A stretch of DNA of 64,000 nt, from positions 7,209,501 through 7,273,500 of the forward strand of contig CANTUQ010000070.1 in assembly GCA_947683425.1 (NCBI GenBank), given 5' to 3'. Shown in pieces: positions 21,307-34,220 of the stretch. Within the stretch, counting starts at the first letter, position 1. Every line of letters starts with the position of its first letter. The notes beneath the pieces were generated by a model. The model made no database searches. It was not told the DNA's origin and saw nothing but the letters and a program-made list of their open reading frames with translations. Source of the DNA: Excoecaria cochinchinensis (lineage: Eukaryota; Streptophyta; Magnoliopsida; Malpighiales; Euphorbiaceae). The position numbers and the translations under genes were made by a program.

Positions 21307-24300
21307 TTTAGATGTTTTCAATTATATTAAGAATCTTTAAAGTTAAATGTACAAAGTATCTACTCGATTAAGCTCTTGTGCTAACTTAGCTCAGTTTTTT
21401 AGTACTGGAGCTCAATTTAACTCGTACTTGAACTACCTGAGCTTGGCTCCTGTACAGCATCTTCCCCCAAGGGTTCATCCTATTTAATTCTTTTTTACCA
21501 AAACTAAAAATATTAGCTGCATACTTCACATATCTTGCTAAGCCAAAGAATGGAACAGTGTGAACCTCCTTATACTGCAAAACTGAGTCTCTTCTTGTTT
21601 ATTCATGTGGCCTCCAATACCAAGTATACTCAATTGCTTGTTATTTTTAGAGATTTACAATAAGGAGCTTCAATGGAATATTTATTTTTTATTCGACATA
21701 CAGGGCTGTGTTGGATTCATAATCATTTTATGCAAAAATCAAGGATTTGTTTGGGTACCATAGAATTTAACTCTCATTTAATAACGTTTAATGACCATCA
21801 AGATTGATCAAGCTTTTTGATATGCCAAGAGTACAATGGCGTAACTGTTAGCAAGTCACAAGACCGCATTGCTGATGTTGTTTGATCATTAGATGTCTTG
21901 ATCAAGAATCGGAAATGACCTTTCAGTGCCCTTTGCCTTGTCTTCAATACAAGAAAAAGCATCGTTTATTCTGGGCTGCTATGCTTTGATTTGAAGCTGC
22001 TATTCATATCATATGTTCTGTAAGATGGGTTATATAAGTGATTGTTTGTTTTTATTTCTTAATTAATCGTGCGCTTTATTATTCCTTTTATCTGTGAAAT
22101 CACAGTTCGATATATATATATTAAAAGAAAAGAAAATAAATACCATAACCTTTTAGATTTTTTAGATTTCGTTGTTATTTGTCATCATATTTGTTCTGGA
22201 TCTTACTGCAGCACATTGTCAATTAAGCGGGAGTTTGAAACCCTTTTGTTTTAAAATGCAGGCATTTCAACTAGTAAGTTTGATATAGTCCCCGTCTTTG
22301 AATATTTTATCATACTCTCTCTCTCTATCTCAATGAGTGTGTTTGCGCACCTTGCATGTTGGCTTTTTAGATTTCTTTGTTGCTATTGCATCTATAATAG
22401 GACATTTGAAATGGAAATAAATGAAGTATGGACAATAATGATAGTCTTTATTGCTACTCCAATGATGGCTCATAACTTGATTGATTTTACCGATAAACAG
22501 CATAATTTGCTGATACTTGCTGGACATTTTAGTCAGGAGGTTTCGACTCGAGTGTAATCGCAGATGAATTTTTGGTTGAGTTGCCGCCTTCTAGAAAGTT
22601 TCCTGCATTTTAATTTGATGAATTGGTTATGAAAAATAAGAGGAAGAACTATTCAATAGTTGCTATATGTATCATTGCTTATTATGATTGAAACCTAATG
22701 ATACACTCTCCATGCTTAATTAGATGCTAATCTACCATACTTAGTGAGTCTCATCAAAGCAATGAGCATCAAGAAGGCTGTAGGGCCGAGTAGAGGTCTT
22801 ATTTTGCAGTGTCATTGGCTCACTTCTAAGATAGACAACACCCTTAGTCTCAGAAAAGAAATATGAAAGCTGAAAGATAGTCTATATTATGTGCGACTAT
22901 TTATATCTGTCAAGGAAAAGATTACATGGATCACCAGAAAAAAGGTTATCTGAATTTGGTGCATATTTGACACATTTGTGAATGTTACTTTGACGGTATG
23001 CATAGTCAAAGCTTGGGATAAATGTCTTTGAAGACCTTTGAGCACCTGTTTAACTGTAGACATACTGATTTGAAGCCAAGATGCTTGTTGCCTCGGCATA
23101 AAAGCTCAAACTCGTGTTCGTAAGCTGTTAATGTAATTGAAACTGACATGAAATTGAGCATGGTTGCAGGATAACTGTTTTCTTCTACACTAGTTATGCT
23201 GTTAATTCAACCCTATGAGGCAGACTAACTTGGTAGTTGATGTTAAGAGTTGTGGATAATAAAAATCTATTCTTAAACATCTTTGATGCTATTTACTTGA
23301 AGTTCATTGGTGAAGATAATTATATGAAGTTGTTATTTTTTGGTGAAGTTTTTTTTCATTGATAGAGCAGATAAGTCAGGTAGAAAGAGAGAGAACAGCT
23401 CAAAGTGCCCTATTAGTGGTTTATGCCTATTATGTGACCCCTCAAAGATCTTAAACTAAAGGTAGAAGAAAATCAACCACAACCAACAGAACAGACACAC
23501 GACATCAATTCAAAGATGTTTTGCTAAAATCAACTTCTCTGTTTGTTTTATTGTTATTACCCTGATTAACATCCGTACATTTGCTTTTGTTGGGATGCTC
23601 TTCACTTTCATGCGTTTCTATCTGGTTTTCAAAGTGATGCTTGATGTTTAACAGCATAAAGTTGGATGTTGCTTTAAATGTCCTAATCAACTTTGAGGAT
23701 GTATGCAAAATTTTAAGATATTTACTGAATTTGCGAAGGAAAATGAATTAAAATAATATATTATATAAAAAAAATATTGGTCCACCCACAAAGGACCATA
23801 TAGAGCATGCCAGAGAGGGGATTTGGATGAGAGTTGCATTTAGTATTAAAAAATCACTAAAGAAAGTGGGTGACAATGACACAGTGTAATTGGTTTTTAC
23901 TTATAACTTCAATTATGCCAAATAATCATTAAATCTAAAAATTCAAAATATAATCTTGCAAAAAAAGAAAAAAAGGCCAAATTTATTGTGAAATTATATA
24001 AAATGGTATACATTTGTCTTTGAATATTTTTTTAGTTAAAAAACCGTTGTCAAATTGGTTCATATTTATTTATTTATTTATAAAAGTAACGTATTTATCC
24101 TTTTTTTTAATGAAAATGGCAAAAATATATTTTTTTCCATAATTTCCATAAATGTGAGTTTTTTTAATAAAAAAAGTTTAAAAATAAATTTGTATTATTT
24201 CTTAAAATTTAGAAGTAAATTTGGTGAACAAGAAAAGTGTAAAACCTAAACTGTTGAAATAAAAATGGATGAGTTTGAAGTTGCATGTGAAGTTGTGTTA

Positions 24301-25641
24301 CGAAAGGGACAAAACCGAAGAAACATGATAAGGTAAGAAAGTAAAAAATGGTTCCAAAGTAAGAGGAGAAAGATGATGATTGGATGATGGGAAAATTGAT
24401 TCCTTCTAAAAGGGGAAAGTCCAAAATAATAAGTCAATTTCGAGGTCCTGCTAAAAGAGACTACAGCCTATCTCTGATCATCCCCATCCACTACTTTCTT
24501 TCTACTCACAATTTTTATGGATCTCTTTCGTTTTCCTTTCGATTCTTTACTTTTATGGATCGACCACTTACTTTTCCTTTTCTTTCTCATCTTCTATTTT
24601 TCTCTTACAATGTATCTTGCACAAGTTTGTTTTACATCATTACTCAAAAACCATCCCAAAATATTTTATATATGCTTTCTTGATAGTAGCAATTATGTTT
24701 CAATTACTCTTCTTTAAGCCTTTTTTTTAAACTAAAATAAGTTTTTGTTTTAACTAATAAGTTTTTAATCAAGTAAAACTAACTTTGTCTCAAGACTTGA
24801 GATCTCGAATTCAAACCCTAACCATACTCCTGATAGAGACTATATAACAAAGCAGCAAACACATATTATAACAAATTATGGTGAATTTGCAATAGAAGGT
24901 GAGCAGAATAAATTAAACTAGGATCGTAGTTTCTGTAGTGTGGAACCCATAGTGTAGGCCAATAGGGTGGAACTTTGTGTTGGGACTTGGAACCTTCTTC
25001 TTTTGCCCCATACGCTTTTATATTTAGCTTTTTATATGCCCTAACCATTATCCATGCGTGCTCTGTTTGTTGCTCTTTGCTAACTAATGCCCACTACCAC
25101 TACTCTCAACTCTAATCCTTGAAGCCAAAACTTTTCAAAGTTACACTCCATTCCATTTATACTTCATCTACGAGATGATATTTCAATTATGTAAATTGAT
25201 TGTAGTTGTTGAGCTACTAATTGCAACTTCTCAACTAAGTTCTCATCTACTAAATCATGACTATTTTATATAATGAAAGGGCCTTAATTGAAAAGATTTG
25301 CCTTGACTTGTATACTCACCAATACAGGCTTTGGCTAACGTAATCTATAATATACCGTATTTTACTTTTTAATCGTCTAATTGTATTTTAAATGTTACTT
25401 ACCAGTGATATTTAACGAAATAAAGCAGATATTTTATACGTCCGTTCAGGATAACTACAAAATTATCTGCAAAGACAGTACTTTTGAATACTTTAACATA
25501 TCAAGAAAAGAAAGACAACAAAAACAAATGAACTTTACGAGGAAAAAGTAGGGCATTCCTATTAAATATGTAACATCTTTATCATTATATTATTTGGGAG
25601 TGACATTCTCTCTGGCCACAAAAACAGCTTCTTGACAAACC

Positions 25642-25674
<33 letters not shown>

Positions 25675-25794
25675 CTCATGCATGACAACCCTAACAAAAA
25701 CAAAACAAAACAAAAAAGAGGACTTATGAGTCAGATCCTCCCCAAAAAGTAGCTAAAGGAAAAAACAAATCCCATAAAGCGTTTACCCATCTTC
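21307..25794. other. Unassigned intergenic DNA downstream of the MATE gene
   Basis: No recognisable gene on either strand. ORFs are short and A+T-driven. A (TA)n run lies at 25644-25672. The PORR and MATE genes therefore converge across about 8.7 kb, of which only the hAT-like element is recognisable. Confidence 0.5.
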
Positions 25795-28433
25795 TTATGC
25801 TATGTCACCATTTTCATTTCCATTAACTAGCAACCTTTTACTCTCTTCTTCTTCTTCTTCTTCGTCTTTGTCTCCAAGTTCAATGCCATTATTTCCACAC
25901 ATTTCAACGCTAGTAAGTTTCTTAGACTTCAATGCTTCATGTTCCCAATCCGTACGTACCAACACAACATATAGTATAGACACAGCACAAGCTACTTGGG
26001 CCGACAATAGCCCAAACCAAAGCCCCGCAAACCCAACATTCAGCCCGAAGGCTAGCCCGACCGCGACAGGAGTACCCACGAAGTAAAATGAGCCCAAATT
26101 GATATGGGCCCCGATTGCGGGCCTTGCCGTGCCACGTATTATCCCACAGCCAGTTGTTTGAGGGCAATTGCCAAGCTCACAGAGCCCAATTATGGGCAAA
26201 ACTGATGCTACTAGACCTTTAACAAGACTATCTTTGGTAAATAAACCAGCCCATCTCTCTCTAAGTATGATAGTCCATGTCACATTGATGATGCCAATCA
26301 CAAAAGCACACCCCAATGCAACCATGGCTGCTAGCTTGGCTTTGTAAGGCTTACCAGCTCCAAGCCCATTGCCCACCTGCAATTTGGACATGAGAGATGT
26401 GGAGATGATATGTGAGCTTTGACCAATGAAGGAAAAAAATAATTATTTTTTTTTTTATTTATAAGGAAAGGAAGGGCCAATAGGTTTTTTTTTTGTTTGT
26501 TAAAATTATTGTTATACACCAATGAAATTTGAGCTTTGTTTAGAGAAAAGCATACAAGTGGTTGTCACTTGTCATGTACTAATTATGTCCAATCACATTA
26601 CATGTGTGATCTAGATGGGGTCCCTAAAGTGATGCAATCACTCAACTGATCAAAAAGCATGACTTTGAAAGTATAGTTACTTCAGAATTTGTTTATGGTA
26701 GCTATCTTATTTATTTTTCCTTTTATGGGTTCTAAAAATGCAAATTTTCAATACCAATTCTTCTATTCTATCTTTATAGTATGTGTTTTTCTTTTAATAT
26801 ATATATATATATACTCTCTCACAGGTGCGCGAGAGAGACGAGGATATAGTCCAACTACAACTGTTCCGTAAAAATTTTTGGCACTTTTAATTTAGTAGTG
26901 GCTAAATCTCATTGATTATGTTAGCACAAATTACAAAACACAATTTAGAGTTAGAAAGTTGACTTGGAAATTCAATTACAATGGAATAGACTAAGAAATA
27001 TTTTGGTTCAAGAGGCTACTAGAATGACTGTGCACCTGAATGTTCTTTAGCCACCCCTCTTAACTTATAACTACGATTTTTCATTATCTCATTAGGAGTG
27101 CTAGCTCAAAATTCTGTCTTTATTATGCAGTTTCCATTTTCAACCTTACCAAAACCATTTGCCCAAATCAAGGTGAAAGATTTAAAAATGGGCCATATTT
27201 GACCTGATGAATGGTAACATCATAGCATAAAATTGAACCTAGTAGCATGAATCTATGCTATAGTGACCCATCAATGGAACACATAAATGCACATATGTAA
27301 GTAATTGAAACATGTAGTAGTGATATGATATGAAAATGATTATATTAATTAGGTAAAGTGGGAGTTAGGTGATTATTGAAACATACCCGGGCAGAAACAC
27401 AGCCAGCAAGGGCCATAGGCACAGTGTACATCATGCTAGTGGTCTGAATCAAAATCCCAGTGGCGGCCACAGCCAGTGTGGGATTAGGCAAGTACCCTGC
27501 CATCACTATCACTATCTCATACCACCACCATTCCAAGCAAATCCCTAAACAACTGGGTACAGCCAACTTCAACAGTGGTCCCACTCCACTACATACCCCT
27601 CCAATCCCAGCCGTCCATCTCATCTCCCACCGTCCACTTGCCCACCACACATACCCTACCATCAACACCACCATGTTTATGTTAGTTACCACTGATGCCA
27701 TTGCCACTCCAGGGACCCCCAGCTTCATCACCACCACTAGCATATAGTTCAGAGGCACGTGGAATGTCACAGCCAGCAATGAGCAATACATTATTGGCTT
27801 TGTCACCTGCTGTGATCTTAAAAAGACCCTTAAGGGTTGTAGCAAAGTGTTTGTTAAAAGATCAGGCAAGGAGTAAATACAATATGTTGCTGCCATCGCT
27901 GTGATGCTTGGATCTTGGCCCATCAAGTTCATGATTGATTCGAGATTAACCCATAATAGGCTTATGGGTATGATGGCCATGAATAGGATTAAGATCATGC
28001 GCTGAAGAGAGAGAGCGAGTAGGTCCCACTTCTTGCTGCCATAAGCTTGGCTGCACACTGGCTCAAGTCCAGATGCTAAGCCCACAAGAACTGAGTAACC
28101 AGTTATGTTGGTGAACCCAATTGAAAGTGCACCGCCAGCTAGCTCTAGGCTCCCTAACCTGCCCAAAAACATCACTGACACCGCTGATCTAAAAAAGGCC
28201 ATTAAATGTGCTGCTGTTATTGGCAAAGCCATTCCCCACAGCTCTTTTAGCTCTTCAAGAATCTGTTAAACTCAAAAAAACAAAAAAAAACAAAAACAAA
28301 ACAAAACATTTATTTGGATACCAACAAAAGTTAAAATAACGAGAGACGCACGAAGGCAAGATAGTGTTTGTGAAATTACCTGAGAGGCAGAGGGGAGTAT
28401 TTGGGGAGATAAATCTGGGTCTTTATCCACCAT
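25795..28433 (-). CDS. DTX54: MATE-family efflux transporter, DTX54-like (three exons)
   Basis: This is a multidrug and toxic compound extrusion antiporter with about 12 membrane helices, expected to export organic compounds across an endomembrane or the plasma membrane in exchange for protons. Exon 1 is 28433-28380 (18 codons, MVDKDPDLSPQILPSASQ), exon 2 is 28262-27387 and exon 3 is 26376-25795. Introns of 117 and 1010 bp have GT-AG ends and phase 0. The joined product is 503 residues, normal for the family. Recognisable blocks are ELWGMALPITA, FLGRLGSLELAGGALSIGF, ASGLEPVCSQAYGSKKWDLL, LQPLRVFLRSQ, FHVPLNYMLV, CLGICLEWWWYEIVIVMAGY, VPMALAGCVSARV joined across intron 2 to GNGLGAGKPYKA, and CPQTTGCGIIRGTARPAIGA. 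The C-terminus is acidic (DKDEEEEEEE) and cytosolic. Intron positions follow the reading frame and family alignment from memory. The DTX54 assignment rests on recalled similarity to Arabidopsis At1g71870. The substrate is unknown. Confidence 0.93.
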
Positions 28434-28692
28434 TCTTAAGCTGGGGCAATAAAATGGCACGTAAAGTTTCCTTCTTTAATCAACTTCAGGATTATAACAA
28501 CAGAACAAACACCAAGATTCTATATATATCCAGAGAGTTCAAAATAAAGTTTGAAACTTGATACTCAAACTTGCAACTTTATAGGCCAATACAGCAAGAA
28601 ATGAAGAAATCAAGGATTCTAAACAATACCCAGAACGGACTTCAACTCTCTTTCCCAACAGAAGGAGAATACAAATGAGCAAGAAAAGAGCA

Positions 28693-28700
28693 TTTAAATA
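28693..28700 (-). promoter_or_regulatory. Candidate TATA box of the MATE gene
   Basis: The minus strand reads TATTTAAA about 260 bp upstream of the start codon, giving a 5-prime UTR of roughly 230 nt. GA-rich runs further upstream (29008-29110; CT-rich in the gene orientation) resemble plant pyrimidine-patch promoter elements. Confidence 0.35.
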
Positions 28701-28870
28701 GCGGAAAGTAACAGAAAGATGGTATTTTTAAGAGTTAGAGAGAGAAAAACAGACAGTTGTGTAATATCAAGTCTTGAAGAAGACAAAAGTGAGAAGTAAT
28801 GAAAGCCCTTGGTTTTGGGGATTTTAGATATCAAATACTAATAAACTGGAAGATATTTTTTGATAGCTAA

Positions 28871-28896
28871 GCTTAGCTAACACATATATGTGCATA

Positions 28897-28937
<41 letters not shown>

Positions 28938-28998
28938 CAGTGGCTTCTTATGGCAGAGAAGGACAAGAAAGCGTAGGCTTTATATGTGTTAGCTAAGC
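28871..28998. repeat. Perfect 18-bp inverted repeat upstream of the MATE gene
   Basis: gcttagctaacacatata at 28871-28888 is the exact reverse complement of 28981-28998. The 92-bp loop contains a (TA)n run of about 28 bp. It lies 440-565 bp upstream of the start codon. Confidence 0.9.
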
Positions 28999-29749
28999 GG
29001 CGAGAATCAGAGAGAGAGAGAGAAGAAGAGTGATTTTATTATAGCAGGAAACAGAGCCTTTCTTCTAATATAAAAGCGAAGAAGAAGAAGAGAAGTAGAG
29101 AAAGAAAGAGAAAGTGGTGGTAAAAGGTCGGTTTGAGGCAGTCAAACGTTTCATTAGTTTTTCTTTTAATCTTCTTTATTGGAATGTGGAGTTATCTTTT
29201 TTTCTACCTTTGAAGGTTAAAAAATAAATAAATGGAGTATAAATAATTAACTAATTACATTAATTTTCTTTTTCTTTTTCTTTCAGTTACATTTTTCAAG
29301 AATTTAATTTACGATTCTATAAATAATTCATGAATTCACCAAATGATATTTTTTATATATATAATTACATCTTTAGGATTGAATTATGATCATTATAGAC
29401 AATTGCCAGACTTTTAATAATTTAAATTACACGTAATTTTAAATAACATTTCATTTAGTGGAATTGCTTCATTTTGTTTTTTTTTTTTTATAATGTCAAT
29501 ATAACACTTGTGATTGTGATTATATATGTAAATAATATATTCTTTCCAGTAATTTAAATGAATATTGCTAGAAAATTCAATTCATGATGGTTCAATTTTA
29601 GTTATTTTGTTCATTCAACTTAATTGTAAGTAATCTGGGAATTACTTGTTGAGAAATCCACCTCATTGTGCAGGACAAAAAAAAAAGATTGTGTGTATAG
29701 GTACATGTATTCCATTATTATCACACTGTGGGCATCATATTGAGCTATT

Positions 29750-30461
29750 TAGGGGTGATTATGAAATTAATATCGATTTTTTCAAAATACTAACTATTAA
29801 TCAGTCCGTTACTATCGCTTAACCAGTCCATCGGTTTCGAATTTTCGGACCGGTTACCCAATATTTTTCGGTTAACTACTATAATTATAAAATGTATTTA
29901 TAAATAAAATTAAAATATTCAAAATACTTAAAAATTAAAATTTTTTCACTATAATATAATATTATTGTTGTTAAAATAAAATATTTGGTGAATATAAGCA
30001 AATTTGTTTTTAAAAATTAATATTTAATAAGTAAATAAATTAGCCGGTACATAATCACTTTTAATTAAATAAATTGTTATACTTACTAATAGCAAATTAA
30101 AAAAACTTAAAAATTTTAAAATAATTAGTATAATAAAAAAAATATATGATTATCTTTAATTAGGATAAATCGTTATATAACTTTTCAAATATATTCTGAT
30201 TTTCATTATTGAAAATTTGATAAATCAATAAATAATAAAAAATAATAAATATGGACATATTAAACAATTAATAAATTAATTAAAAATTCGGTTTCGTTTA
30301 ACCGGTCACATGAGTCAAAAACTATGAATCAGCCCATTAATATCGATTTTTTCAAAACACTAACCATTAACCAATCCATTACAATCGGTTAACCAGTTTA
30401 TCGATTCGGTTTCGGATTTTTTTTGGTTAACCGAGTCCATCGGTTTTTTTGCTCACTCCTA
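29750..30461. repeat. Dispersed GGTTAACC-rich repeat, copy B (hAT-like ends)
   Basis: Begins TAGGGGTGATTATG and ends gctcactccta, so the ends are inverted TAGGGGTG and TAGGAGTG. The segment near 30296-30450 repeats the beginning (aatatcgattttttcaaaa, cattacaatcggttaacca), so this copy is internally rearranged. No matching 8-bp flanks were found. Confidence 0.55.
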
Positions 30462-33376
30462 TTAAATACGAACATTTTGGTACTATTTCAATTGAGAAAT
30501 TCTGTTAAAACTAATAGAAATTTAAATTTCCTATTAAGAAATCATTTTTTTATTTAGTTATTAAAACAAATGTATTATTAATTATATTAACAACTAAACA
30601 GAAATTCAAAAAAATGACTTTTTTTTATAGAAAATTCAAATCTCTATTAGATTGAAAGAAAAAATTAACAGACTCCCTCAATTAATAGAGCATTAAAATA
30701 TTAGTGTCCAAATAGTAAGAATTTAAAAGTAAGGTGTTAAATTTAAATATAAATGAAACGTTAGGGGTTTTTATAAGTAGTCCTTTTTTTTTAATTGAAA
30801 GTTTTACCTTAACTTTTTGCAAAATAATTTATGTATAACTTTTAGTTTATAAATTATTTGTGTAGATTTTTACTTATATATTATTTAAAAATTTATTAAA
30901 TTATAACTTTTTTAATTTTCTGCATGTTCTATAAATCGCAATTTATTAAAATTTATTTATTTATTTTATCTAACTTCATGTATTAATTAAATGGATAAGT
31001 AGTCGGATCCAAGTATCTACGGATATTGATAAACAGATTTAAAATGGATATGAATATTAGAGTTATAAATTTAAACATAAAATTAAATAAATTTAATAAT
31101 GAATATCCCTTGGCAGTCACTCTATTATCCACTAAAGATTTTATTGCCAGCTAAAGCCATCTCATCTCTCTGTCTAGAAGTAATTATATAAACATATAAA
31201 CAGTAAGTAATAGCTAGCAAAATTTTACTAAATATTTATAATCTTTTTTTTTTATCAATTAATTGGATATCTATTTGCTACTATTAGGTAGAAAGAATAA
31301 CTATATCCATGTAATAAATATAAATTAATAGTTTATTTTTATGTAGTTTGCCATTAAAAATATTAGACAAATTAACAGCTAGATTTTATTACCTCCAAAT
31401 CACCTTTAAATCCAAGGGATACCATAATATATCTATGGCACGAATGTAACTAACCAACAATGTATTATTATTGCGACAAATAAAATATGAGATAATACAT
31501 TTTTTTCCTCTCTAAATATATTATACTCTTTAAATTAATGGAATGCTATATTAGCCCATAAATTTATTAAAAATATAAACAATACATCTATACTATTAAA
31601 AATATTAAATTACACTTTTAAATTTATTAAAAAATCTTAGATCACCTCTTATTATAGTTCACATGCCACAAACACGTAGTTTTTATACACTTTTCGTTTT
31701 TATAAAGGCTAATATAACATTTTAATAAATTTAAAAAGATAATTTAATACTTGATAAATTCAGAAAAGATAATTTATTAAGCAATAATAGTTCAAGAGAG
31801 AATACATGTATTATGTTTAAAATATATTTATCTATATCTATAATACCACTATTTCATTTTTCCCTGTTCCTCATACTCTCTTTTCATTTCAATTGAAAAA
31901 TATATATATATATATATCCTAATGGATTAAACAATAACTATCTAATTAGTAAAAAATTTAATGTTAGATGTTAAATTAAAATATATATAGATAAAATGTT
32001 AAGATTTTTTTGTTAATTAGCCAAAAAAATTACACAAGTGAAGTTAAATAAACTTCAACAATAAACTTCCAATTTTCCATAAAAATTAGACTTATCACTT
32101 ATAAAGTCCAAGATAGCATTTATCAAGAATCTTAACTAACAAGTTATATAATAATTGCCACCTGAATTTAGAAGGACAATTATTTAAATTCTCACTCATA
32201 TCTACAAATTTTTATTATTTTTTAAATAAATGAACTTAAACGCAGTATGTATCTATATGTACCAATTACTCAACAAATTCGAGTAGCAAGTACTAATTCT
32301 ACACCCAATCTAAACCTGCAATAGATTTTGTGTTAAATATCCAAATTCATTTATAAATAATCACACCCTCAATAAACAGAGTGAAGTGGATTGAGTGTCA
32401 AAAAATCCGACCAATTACCGTTATTCAATTTTTATAATAAATAGAAACTTGATGACATTAAAAAATAATAATTTCTACATAAGAAAAGGAGTGGATAATT
32501 AAAAAAAAAAAGGGTATTAGGATAACCTTGTCGCGCATCATGCCTCCAGTATTAACGAATGAATCCTCAAAATCCATAGAAAAGAAAAAGAGGATCGGAC
32601 AGGGCAGCAATTAATGTTCTATTTGAATGGTGTCGATTGTTGTTTTTTGGCATATATGGTACGGTAATATATTATTTGATGTTGTCCGCTTTTGTGATAT
32701 ACCGTTAATACCATGATTGGAGTGACTGCATAATTTGATAATGCATTTGACTTCATTGTTTTATATAATAAAAGAAAAAATTTACTAGATTTCTTTTTTT
32801 TTTTCATAAATATTAATTTAAAAAATAATGATTTTATTAATAATTTAAAATACAGTCTCATTTCCTGTATTAGTCATTAATTATACATTACAATTTTATT
32901 TTTATAATTAAATATTTGATATTTATAAAATAAATAAATTAATAATAAATATAATAAACTAAAATTAATATATCTGCGTGTTCAATACAAATATTATATA
33001 ATTATTAAAAAAAAGAGGGCTGAAGAGATTAACTGCGGCGGCTGCTGGAAATGGGTGTTGGGTGATAATGAAAGGAGATGGGGGAAGGGAAAATAGGGTT
33101 TCAGTTATATATATATATATATATAGAAAATATTATTGTAATGTTTAAAATGATGATGGGGGATTTATAGAAAGTGAGTTTCAACACCATGGAAGCACAT
33201 CAACTCCGTGTGGTTGAAATCTGCCATTTCTTGTTTACACCCCTCCACCATCAAACACACCAATAATCATGAAAATAGAGCAACCATGGATCCAAATATG
33301 GTGTTTGGTGATTTGCTACAATACAACACCATCCCTTACCACCATCCACACTGAATGCAAATTGCAGGATTGGTGT
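30462..33376. other. Very A+T-rich spacer, nothing recognised
   Basis: Long runs of A and T with short microsatellites ((TA)n at 31898-31918 and 33106-33124). A moderately complex stretch at 33020-33370 has no coding signal that I can identify. Confidence 0.5.
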
Positions 33377-33722
33377 TTTGAAAATCAGATCGAATCCGGC
33401 TGCTAACTAAAATTATGGTTAGATTGGTTCAATCGGATTTAACTGGGTTATTTTTTTTTTTCTATATATAATTATTTATAAATAAATTTAAAAATATAGT
33501 ATGAACAACACTATATTAAAAAAATGCATTAAAAATACTTATTTATCATCAAACATCAACATTGAGACATTAGTTAATTTAGCAAGAGTATTCATTTTAA
33601 TATGAACATAATCATTAAAATAAATCATTAAGCATATCAATGAAGCACATAGAACAAATGACTACAACAAACAAAAATTTATTACTAAAACTAGCAAGTA
33701 ATGAAGAAAAAAAATTAAAAAA
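33377..33722. repeat. Left part of a possible TIR element split by the young Copia
   Basis: gtgttttgaaaatcagatcg here is roughly the inverse of ctgatctggtttcaaaaac at 39231-39249, on the far side of the Copia insertion. The pairing suggests a small TIR element of about 0.5 kb that served as the landing site. TSDs were not established. Confidence 0.3.
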
Positions 33723-34150
33723 TGTTAGGATCGACGAGCTATTTAGACGGTGATTTTATGGCAACAGTGAAAAAATAGCCAAAGTAATAAAAATAAATAC
33801 ACACAAATTTACGTGGTTCGGCAATATGCCTACGTCCACGGGAGGAGAGGAGCAATAAGTTCACTATCGTAAAATAATATTACAAGTGGAGAAAACTCTC
33901 AACCCAAAACCCAATTACACCCGCTCACAAAATGCTCTCTTAATTAGAGCATAAACACTCTCTCAAATTCTTTATATTCGATGTACATACAATTGAAGAA
34001 GGGAAAGCCTTTTATAGGAATGGAGAGTAACTGTGAGACACTGTGCCACCGATTTCGGTGGCAGCTATATTTGACAAAACTAAATCGGTGGCAACTTTCT
34101 TTGACAAAGAACAAAAGAACAAAAAGAAGAAAGCAAAGGCATATACGACA
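33723..34150 (-). repeat. 3-prime LTR of the young Copia
   Basis: Preceded on the minus strand by the polypurine tract AAGGTGGAGATT (34162-34151). TG-CA ends. Confidence 0.95.
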
Positions 34151-34220
34151 AATCTCCACCTTGACTTTGAATTTTATCAACAGTAAACTTAGCTCCACCT
34201 TCTCCAAATAACTTTAAGTG

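Noticed and set aside
24781..24830. tRNA-like T-arm words such as cgaattcaaaccc
   Set aside because: No matching D-arm, anticodon stem or acceptor stem nearby. No tRNA gene was found in the window.
27460..27904. Plus-strand ORFs opposite the MATE gene
   Set aside because: Antisense shadows of exon 2.
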